From contig NZ_JNXI01000008.1 of the NCBI RefSeq assembly GCF_000717055.1, positions 62,001 to 126,000 of the forward strand: a stretch of 64,000 nucleotides of DNA. The letters are read 5' to 3'. The notes beneath the pieces were generated by a model. That model did no database searches and was not told the DNA's origin. It saw nothing but the letters and a program-made list of their open reading frames with translations. Source of the stretch: Streptomyces iakyrus. GTDB taxonomy: Bacteria > Actinomycetota > Actinomycetes > Streptomycetales > Streptomycetaceae. The first letter of the stretch is position 1. Each line of letters opens with the position of its first letter. Position numbers and translations under genes: made by a program. This document shows positions 58,327 to 64,000 of this stretch, piece after piece.

Positions 58327-59295
58327 GTGACACCGGACCGCTTCTTCTCCCTGGTGCTGCTCCTCGCATCAAGAAATGCTGTGACCACACAGGAACTTGC
58401 CTCGGCGCTCGGGGTGTCCCTTCGAACCATCACCCGGGACTTGAACTGGCTCCGCGACGCCGGTCTGCCGGTGACCGCGCAACGGGGCCGCCTCGGAGGC
58501 GTGACCATGCTGCCCGGGTCCGGGCTCGACCTCACGCGACTCACGCCGGGCGAGCGTGATCATCTGTCGCTCACCGGGCTGGATGAGAAGCAACGCGCGG
58601 AGCTCAACGCATCCGCCGAAAGCCGGCGCGCGCTCTCCAAGATCGCCGCGACACAGTCACGTCAAGGTTATGAGCTCCTGCCGCTCGCCGACGTAGTGCA
58701 CGTGGACAGCCGTCCCTGGCTCCAGGCACTTACTTCCAGCACGACTCCGGCTTCGCTGATCGGCCCAGTGCGGCGAGGTCGCCGACTACGGATCGAGTAC
58801 GACAGCCCACGCGAATCATGCCCACGCCACCTGGTCGTGGATCCCTATGGGCTGTTCGCCAAGGCCGCCGGCACCTGGTACCTCGTCGCCGACTGTGCCC
58901 GAGTGCCACGGATGTACCGACTCGAACGGATCACGACGTGGAAAGAAGTCGACCAGCCACGACGGATCCGCGAGAACGAGACCCTGGCCACCGTCGCTGC
59001 AGCGCTCGTTGATCAGTGGGAACACAACCACGCGATAGAGGTCAGCGCCACCATCGACCAGACGTAGATCGAGCGAGCGGAACGGATCTTCGGCCAACGA
59101 CTCGTCCGGGACGACCGTGAGGATTCCGCCACCGGCCACAAAGTAACGATCCACTTCCTGCATCTGGAGGACGTGCGAGCACTACTGCCGTTCGGGAGCG
59201 CCATCACTGTGCACGGCCCCACCGAAGCCAGGGCTCACCTCAGCGACCTCGCCACCAGCCTTGCCCACCACTATGCGCCGTCGCCAACGTCCTGA
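58327..59295 (+). pseudogene. HTH/WYL-domain regulator with an in-frame amber codon
   Basis: The frame encodes an HTH (LASALGVSLRTITRDLNWLR), then a WYL domain (RIEYDSPRESCPRHLVVDPY, GTWYLVADCARVPRMYRLER). At 59065-59067 a TAG follows ATIDQT. Beyond it the same frame continues without interruption for 75 codons as the expected WCX tail (IERAERIFGQRLVRDDREDS, then TVHGPTEARAHLSDLA) to a TGA at 59293. A CAG or TGG to TAG change would explain it. The truncated 246-residue form may still bind DNA. It is divergent from the VOC gene it probably controls. Confidence 0.75.
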
Positions 59296-59483
59296 CCCGC
59301 AGCACCAGTCCTCCACGAGCCCGGTGCCCGCGGCAAGCCGGCGTCGTCGGCACCAGGCCCGCGCCCGCGGCTGCCACTACCGCCGACGCGAGGCCACGGC
59401 ATGAAGATCCACAACTGCGGATGGAATTCCAATTGACCGAGCTCAGAAGCAACCGACCGAAGGCAGTGCGCCCCAAGGGGCCC

Positions 59484-60212
59484 TCATGCCGCCGTCAGCG
59501 CCGCCAGGGCCCGGTCCATCGCGGCGTTGAATTCTTCCGGCGTCAGCGGCAGCCGGGACTTGACGTCCCGACTCCACTGGTCGGCGAGGACCTCGGCGGA
59601 GTTCGCCTCGACACCGTCGAGAGCCGCGTCGGCCAGGTCCGACGGAGCCATCTTGGCCACGGGCCAGCCCGCGGCCATGTCGGTGTCGGCCAGGCCGAGG
59701 TGCACCGCTGTCACGAGTGTGCCCTGCTCGGCGAGTTCCAGGCGGACGCCGTTGGTCATGGCCCAGGCGGCTGCCTTGGTCAGGTGGTAGGCATTGGCGC
59801 CCTTGCCCCCGAACCATGACATGGCGGAGAGGACGTTGACGATCGCGCCCCCGTCGTTCCTGGCGAGCGCCGGCGCGAACTCCCGGATCATTCCCAAGTG
59901 GCCGAACATGTTGGTCTCCAGCTCGTGGCGTACCGCATCCAGCGAGCCGGTCACCAAGTCGGTCCCCGTACTGATTCCCGCGTTGTTGATGAGCAGCGAG
60001 ACGTCCGGGGCAGCCTCGGCTGCGGCCTTCACGGATGCGGGATCGGCGATGTCGAGGGGCAGCACGTCGACCCCGGGCAGGTCCACGGTCTCGGGCCGGC
60101 GAGCCGTCGCGTAGACCTTGCGGGCGCCCCGTTCGAGCAGGCGCTGGGCGAAAGCGCGGCCCAGGCCGCGGTTGGCTCCGGTGACAAGGGCGACTGAGTT
60201 GTTGATGTCCAT
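59484..60212 (-). CDS. Short-chain dehydrogenase/reductase
   Basis: This 242-residue classical SDR has the cofactor motif TGANRGLGRAF, NNAG, catalytic Ser in SAMSWFGG and YHLTK (Tyr and Lys). The substrate is unknown. Its ATG (60212) is only about eight bases from a -10 box, so the mRNA is probably leaderless. It is divergent from a MerR regulator whose 19-bp-spacer promoter faces it. Confidence 0.92.
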   Translation of the reverse strand: MDINNSVALVTGANRGLGRAFAQRLLERGARKVYATARRPETVDLPGVDVLPLDIADPASVKAAAEAAPDVSLLINNAGISTGTDLVTGSLDAVRHELETNMFGHLGMIREFAPALARNDGGAIVNVLSAMSWFGGKGANAYHLTKAAAWAMTNGVRLELAEQGTLVTAVHLGLADTDMAAGWPVAKMAPSDLADAALDGVEANSAEVLADQWSRDVKSRLPLTPEEFNAAMDRALAALTAA

Positions 60213-60220
60213 GCCCCGTA

Positions 60221-60251
60221 CGCTAAAACCTGACGCCAACGTCAGAGGCAA
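60221..60251 (-). promoter_or_regulatory. MerR-type promoter with 19-bp spacer for the SDR gene
   Basis: On the leftward strand the -35 TTGCCT (60251-60246) and -10 TTAGCG (60226-60221) are 19 bp apart. The spacer holds the perfect palindrome CTGACG-TTGG-CGTCAG. Its position, right before the SDR ATG, predicts a leaderless transcript under MerR control. Confidence 0.7.
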
Positions 60252-60284
60252 GTGCTGATCATCAGGCGGGGGAGAGGAATCACC

Positions 60285-60662
60285 ATGACCGTCACCGAGG
60301 CCGCGGCCGAGCGGCTGATCCGCATCGGCGAGGTGGCGCGGGGTGCCGGCGTCTCGGTACGCGCCGTGCGCTACTACGAGCAGCAGGGGCTGCTCATCTC
60401 CGAGCGCAGCCCATCCGGCCAGCGCCTCTACCGGCAGGACGCCGTCACCCTGGTCCGGTTCTTCCAGCAGATGTTCGCCGCCGGCCTGAGCAGCCGAAGG
60501 ATCACAGAACTCCTTCCATGCTGGGACGCCGGGCACACCGACGCCGAGCAACGAGCCATGCTGCGCGCCGAGCGGGACCGCATCCAGGCCAAGGTCGACG
60601 ACTTGCAGGCCGCCCTCGACCGCCTCGACGAGGTCATCGCGATCACGGACACGCACCCGTAG
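60285..60662 (+). CDS. MerR-family transcriptional regulator
   Basis: This 125-residue short MerR protein has an HTH (IRIGEVARGAGVSVRAVRYY, then GQRLYRQDAV) and a dimerisation coiled coil (RAERDRIQAKVDDLQAALDR). There is no metal-binding Cys loop. The ATG at 60285 follows GGGGGAGAGGA. It is divergent from the SDR gene and most likely activates it via the adjoining 19-bp-spacer promoter, a common MerR-SDR pair in actinobacteria. Confidence 0.9.
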   Translation: MTVTEAAAERLIRIGEVARGAGVSVRAVRYYEQQGLLISERSPSGQRLYRQDAVTLVRFFQQMFAAGLSSRRITELLPCWDAGHTDAEQRAMLRAERDRIQAKVDDLQAALDRLDEVIAITDTHP

Positions 60663-60889
60663 GCGCGGTCGGTCGGACGTCGCACCAGCGATCTACGGCT
60701 GGAGTGCTGCTGATCTTTTCGTAAATTCGGAGGTGTGGTGGCCGTGTGGGTGGGGGATGTCGGCGGCTGCACGCGTGGTGGGTACCTCGTCGGCCTTACC
60801 CGGTCAATGGCCAGGCCGAACGATCTCCCCGCCGTAAATCGGCTGGGCCCAGGTCGGGTTCACGACGACTATGCGTCCAATCGAACGGG

Positions 60890-61177
60890 ATGGAGGGGCG
60901 CTTGTTGACTGTTGATGAGGCCGTCGCAGTGGCTGACGCACGAATCAGGAAAGAATCGTGGTTCTCGCACACTGAGCACCTGGTGGTCATGCACGGCAAT
61001 CGCAGGGTGGCCGAGCACGCCTACAGGCGACGGGCGGTCGACGAACCAGGCGACATCTTCTCCGTCACCAAGAGCGTGCCGTCTACGCTCGTGGGCAGCG
61101 CGGTCCTGGACGGCCGGTTCCGCCTGGAGGCTACCGTCGGTGAACTGGGGTCGGTCCGAGGGTTCCTCCGGCATTAG
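60890..61177 (+). pseudogene. N-terminal fragment of a beta-lactamase-related serine hydrolase
   Basis: The 95-residue frame contains SWFSHTEHLVVMHGNRRVAE and GDIFSVTKSVPSTLVGSAVL. The latter holds the Ser-x-x-Lys motif (SVTK) of class C beta-lactamase-type hydrolases. Family members are about 300-400 residues, and here the sequence stops soon after the active-site helix, at 61177. The Tyr and His motifs are missing. A TTG at 60902 after GGAGGGG is an alternative start. Confidence 0.6.
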
Positions 61178-61216
61178 GCTCAGCCAGGAGGCGCCGGTGT
61201 ACGGCCGGCGAACCGC

Positions 61217-61245
61217 AGGTCCGGTGGCAGGGTGCCACCGGACCT
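61217..61245. terminator. Perfect 13-bp hairpin
   Basis: AGGTCCGGTGGCA (61217-61229) pairs with TGCCACCGGACCT (61233-61245) around GGG. It lies after the stop of the leftward small membrane protein and after the serine hydrolase fragment. Confidence 0.75.
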
Positions 61246-61258
61246 CAGGGTGCCGGCG

Positions 61259-61426
61259 TCAGCGCCGGCGAGCCCAGCCGCCGCCGACTCCGGCGACCTG
61301 CAGGGCCAGGCACATCAGACCCAGCAGCATGACGTTGGTCGAAGAGAACACATCGTTGGTGCCGAGTTCTGCCGCGTTGATCAGGAACGCCACGAAGAAC
61401 AACACCGCCGCGACTATGCCGAGCAT
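61259..61426 (-). CDS. Small two-helix membrane protein (55 residues)
   Basis: A short frame with ATG at 61426 encodes MLGIVAAVLFFVAFLINAAE, then LGTNDVFSSTNVMLLGLMCL and ALQVAGVGGGWARRR. Two hydrophobic helices (about 2-19 and 31-47) are joined by a polar turn, with an Arg-rich C-terminus. GAGGAG lies at a good distance upstream and a strong terminator follows. I recall similar small proteins in many Streptomyces genomes, all of unknown function. Confidence 0.75.
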   Translation of the reverse strand: MLGIVAAVLFFVAFLINAAELGTNDVFSSTNVMLLGLMCLALQVAGVGGGWARRR

Positions 61427-61499
61427 GAGACGAGCTCCTCTCCAAGGGGGTGAAGCCCGTATGCCCCGCCTCCGCCTCCGGACACCCGGAGGCGGCCGG

Positions 61500-63236
61500 T
61501 CAGCGGCCGTCCCGCTGTGCGTGGGCTTCGGCGAGGAGGAGGTAGCTGCTGGCGGTCCAGGTGTACGCGCGGTCGCGCAGGCCCGTTCCGGTGAGCGCGT
61601 CGAAGTTCTCGGCGAAGCCGTGGGTTTCGCACAGGGCGCGGAAGCGGGCGCTGATGTCGTCCGCGAGGCGCTCGTGGCCGGCGCGGCGCAGGCCGTCCTC
61701 GATGAGGACGGTGGCGGGGGCCCAGATGGGGCCGCGCCAGTAGCCGTCGGCGAGGTAGTGCGGTGAGGTGGGCAGTTCGGTGGCCAGACCGTACGGCGTG
61801 AGGTGGGCCTTGATGTGGTCGGCCAGGGTGCTGCTGACGTGGCCGGGCAGGTGCTCGCCGAGGACGACGGGCATCAGGTCGAGGAGGCTGGAGCTGCTCC
61901 AGGTGTCCCCGGTCTCGACGCCCCGGGCCACGAACCTGTCGGTGGCCCAGAGCCGGTCGAGCAGCGCCGCCTGCGTCTCCTCGGCCGCCCGTGTCCACCG
62001 GCGTACCTCGTCGGGCCTGTCCAATACCTGGGCCAGGTCGGCCAGTTCGTGGAGCTGGAGGACGAGGAAGGCGGCCAGGTCGGCGGATTCGATCACCCGC
62101 TCGGGGTCGAAGGTGGTGGCGTTGTCCCACCCGCTGTCGTTGCCGTGCTGATAGTGCGGCAGGTCGGAGCCGGGTGCTCGCCGCGCGGTGAGCCAGAAGC
62201 CGGTCCAGCGTCGCAGCCGGTCGTAGGTCTCGGCGAGTTCGGCGGGCCCGGGGGGTGTCGGCAGCCGTCGGCGCAGGTGGCCGAAGGTCCAGCCGTGGAT
62301 GGGCGGTTTGACGAAGTTGTAGAGGACTTCGGAGTGGGTGACGGAGTCGGGCAGGGCGCCGCTGTCGTCCTGGTGGTCGAAGGGCAGGGCGAACTGGTCG
62401 AGGGCCAGGTCCGGGCACCCCGGGGCGAGGGCCAGCGCGTTGAAGCAGTGGTCCCAGCTCCACACCTTGTCCATCCAGTGCTTGGACATCAGCACGGCGG
62501 GCCGCGTGACCTGCCCGGTGGGCCGTACGGTGGCCGACCAGAGGACATAGGCGGCGAGTTCGGCGGCGGGGGTGGCGGACGAACGCCACGGAGCCACCTG
62601 GTCGGCGAAGTCCGCGAACCGCGTCTGTGCGGCTTCGGTGATCGCGTCGAACGGCGCCGGGGACGCGTACGGCGGGCGGGCGGTGTCGAGTTCCTCGATC
62701 GCGATCTCCCAGTGGCCGTCGGTCTCCGCGGTCATGGTGAGGCCGCGGTGCCCGCCGCCCAGGATCTGGGTGCCGGGGGTCGCGGCGACGGTGCCGGACA
62801 GCACGGTGACGCGGTAGCGGCGTCCGGTCTCGTAGGACGTGAACACGTGGGCGTCCGCGGCCGGGTCGCGGAAGAAGTACGTGCCGCTGAACGGCGTGAG
62901 GGTCCGCGCGGCCGCCTCGACGCCGATGCCGAGGCCGCTCCCCCGCAGGCGGACGGTGTCGGGCGACTCGTAGGACAGGTCGACGCGGCCGCCCGTGCTG
63001 ATCCAGCTGAGCAGGCCCGGTGTGGCCTCGACGCGGGCATCGGTCCGGTCGCCCGTCGCCGGGTCCAGGGGCACGAGACGCAGGACGGCGTGCATGCCGT
63101 TCTGGTGCGAGACGAGGTGGAGGTCCTCGGCGTAGGTCTTCTCGGCCACCACGGGTGAGATGTCGAACCAGGACCCTTGGGTGCTGAACGGAATGTCGTG
63201 GACGGAGAAGGCCGGGCCGGATCGGGCGGCGGTCAT
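61500..63236 (-). CDS. GH63-like glycoside hydrolase (trehalase/mannosylglycerate-hydrolase fold)
   Basis: This 578-residue protein has a beta-rich N-terminal part (about 1-210) and an (alpha/alpha)6 barrel. The barrel shows KHWMDKVWSWDHCFNALALA, FDHQDDSGALPDSVTH, HGNDSGWDNATTFD and DGYWRGPIWAPATVLIEDGL, typical of GH63 and related clan GH-G enzymes. The catalytic acids probably lie in the DSGWDN and later Glu regions. No signal peptide is seen, so it acts inside the cell on imported oligosaccharides, matching the sugar ABC permease gene immediately upstream in the same direction. Confidence 0.85.
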   Translation of the reverse strand: MTAARSGPAFSVHDIPFSTQGSWFDISPVVAEKTYAEDLHLVSHQNGMHAVLRLVPLDPATGDRTDARVEATPGLLSWISTGGRVDLSYESPDTVRLRGSGLGIGVEAAARTLTPFSGTYFFRDPAADAHVFTSYETGRRYRVTVLSGTVAATPGTQILGGGHRGLTMTAETDGHWEIAIEELDTARPPYASPAPFDAITEAAQTRFADFADQVAPWRSSATPAAELAAYVLWSATVRPTGQVTRPAVLMSKHWMDKVWSWDHCFNALALAPGCPDLALDQFALPFDHQDDSGALPDSVTHSEVLYNFVKPPIHGWTFGHLRRRLPTPPGPAELAETYDRLRRWTGFWLTARRAPGSDLPHYQHGNDSGWDNATTFDPERVIESADLAAFLVLQLHELADLAQVLDRPDEVRRWTRAAEETQAALLDRLWATDRFVARGVETGDTWSSSSLLDLMPVVLGEHLPGHVSSTLADHIKAHLTPYGLATELPTSPHYLADGYWRGPIWAPATVLIEDGLRRAGHERLADDISARFRALCETHGFAENFDALTGTGLRDRAYTWTASSYLLLAEAHAQRDGR

Positions 63237-63317
63237 GAAGCTGACTCGTTTCTCGAGCAGGGGTCACCGGCCGCATGACGGTCAGGCGGCTCAGTCGTGA
63301 CGGGGAGGGGGAGGCGG

Positions 63318-64000
63318 TCAGTCCTTGACGGCCCCGGCGGTCACGCCGGCGGCGACGTAGCGCTGGGCGAGGACGAGGATGACCGCGGCGGGCAGCGAGG
63401 CCACGACGGCGGTGGCCATGATGGCGTTCCACTCCTGGTTGTTGTTGCCGATGTAGTGGTAGATGCCGAGGGTGATCGGCTCGTGGGCGCCGCCGTTGAC
63501 GAGGGTGCCGGCGAAGACGAAGTCGGACCAGGACCACAGGAACGCGAACAGGGAGACCGTGACGACGGCGTTGCGGCTCATCGGCAGGACGACGGACCAG
63601 AACGTCCGCAGGGCCCCCGCTCCGTCGGTCTTGGCGGCCTGGAGCAGTTCGCCGGGGATGCCGGACATGAACGCGGTGAAGATGAGCACGCCGAAGGGGA
63701 CGGCCAGCGTGGAGTCGGCGACGATCAGGCCGGGGACGGACTGGAGCAGGCCGAGCTGGAGGTAGATGGCGTAGAAGCCCATCGCCATGATGATGCCGGG
63801 GATCATCTGGGCGGCCAGCAGTACGAAGTTGAGGATGCCGCCGCCGCGTGGGCGCAGCTTGGCCAGGGCGTAGCCGGCGGGGGCGGACAGGGCGACGGTC
63901 AGGACGACGGTGCCCAGGCCGATGACGAGGCTGGTGCCGAGGTAGGGCAACTGCTCGTCGAGGACGGTGCGGTAGCCGTCCAGTGTGCCGTGTGCGGGGA
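63318..64000 (-). CDS. Carbohydrate ABC transporter permease (MalG type), truncated by the window edge
   Basis: The leftward frame is open to the window end and continues beyond it, so the N-terminus is not seen. It contains several membrane helices (LGTSLVIGLGTVVLTVALSA), the MalG-type loop ELLQAAKTDGAGALRTFWSV and a hydrophobic C-terminus ending AGVTAGAVKD. It should be the second permease of a sugar importer, with its partner and the binding protein to the right of the window. The glycosidase gene follows after 81 bases. Confidence 0.92.
   Translation of the reverse strand, partial: PAHGTLDGYRTVLDEQLPYLGTSLVIGLGTVVLTVALSAPAGYALAKLRPRGGGILNFVLLAAQMIPGIIMAMGFYAIYLQLGLLQSVPGLIVADSTLAVPFGVLIFTAFMSGIPGELLQAAKTDGAGALRTFWSVVLPMSRNAVVTVSLFAFLWSWSDFVFAGTLVNGGAHEPITLGIYHYIGNNNQEWNAIMATAVVASLPAAVILVLAQRYVAAGVTAGAVKD

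Overview
The window is high-GC actinobacterial DNA and almost certainly Streptomyces. Indicators are the 2-methylisoborneol terpene operon with its encapsulin, mycothiol-dependent formaldehyde oxidation, an EACC1/caspase conflict pair, many GTG/TTG starts and ATGA-type overlaps, and two short intergenic repeats that I recognise from Streptomyces genomes. I see no rRNA, tRNA, insertion sequence, CRISPR array or origin.

Layout. 1-3.3 kb: a secreted esterase and a secreted PHB depolymerase transcribed divergently, then an aldehyde dehydrogenase tail. 3.3-5.9 kb: large catalase KatE and an NB-ARC ATPase scrap. 5.9-8.5 kb: a MerR regulator facing a tandem alpha/beta-hydrolase fusion across a 19-bp-spacer promoter. 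8.6-11 kb: a decayed NlpC/P60 protein and a GNAT. 11-15.9 kb: lipid kinase, AGPS-like flavoprotein, TetR and GlpD, an ether/phospholipid-type locus. 15.9-17.4 kb: membrane-fused spermidine-synthase-like protein. 17.5-21.3 kb: encapsulin, 2-MIB synthase and GPP methyltransferase. 21.7-25.9 kb: EACC1, a membrane caspase, a lysine-rich winged-helix protein and a TauE exporter. 26-53.7 kb: a large choline/glycine-betaine catabolic island. 53.8-61.4 kb: a serine protease, an Eis-like acetyltransferase and an area rich in broken genes. 61.4-64 kb: a GH63-like glycosidase and a sugar ABC permease that runs off the window end.

The betaine island reads as one pathway. A ProVWX/OpuA-type importer takes up betaine or choline. 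BetA and BetB oxidise choline to betaine. Rieske oxygenases, with a Rieske ferredoxin and a reductase, remove the first methyl group. A dimethylglycine-oxidase-type flavoprotein and heterotetrameric sarcosine oxidase remove the next two. FolD, GlyA and PurU handle the folate-bound one-carbon units and feed glycine to serine. Hydroxymethyl-mycothiol dehydrogenase, with an MBL hydrolase, removes free formaldehyde. A dihydropteroate synthase copy lies in the same set but is broken. A 17-bp palindrome, GTTGCG-N5-CGCAAC, precedes nearly every transcription unit here and also overlaps the start codon of one of two paralogous IclR regulators. I propose it as the operator of an undescribed betaine/one-carbon regulon.

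Gene decay is unusually dense. There are remnants or broken copies of aldehyde dehydrogenase, NB-ARC ATPase, NlpC/P60, FdhF-like molybdoenzyme, FolP, a SpoIIE-type ATPase, a cupin, a WYL regulator and a serine hydrolase. This fits a chromosome-arm location, but assembly errors should be excluded for the frameshifts.
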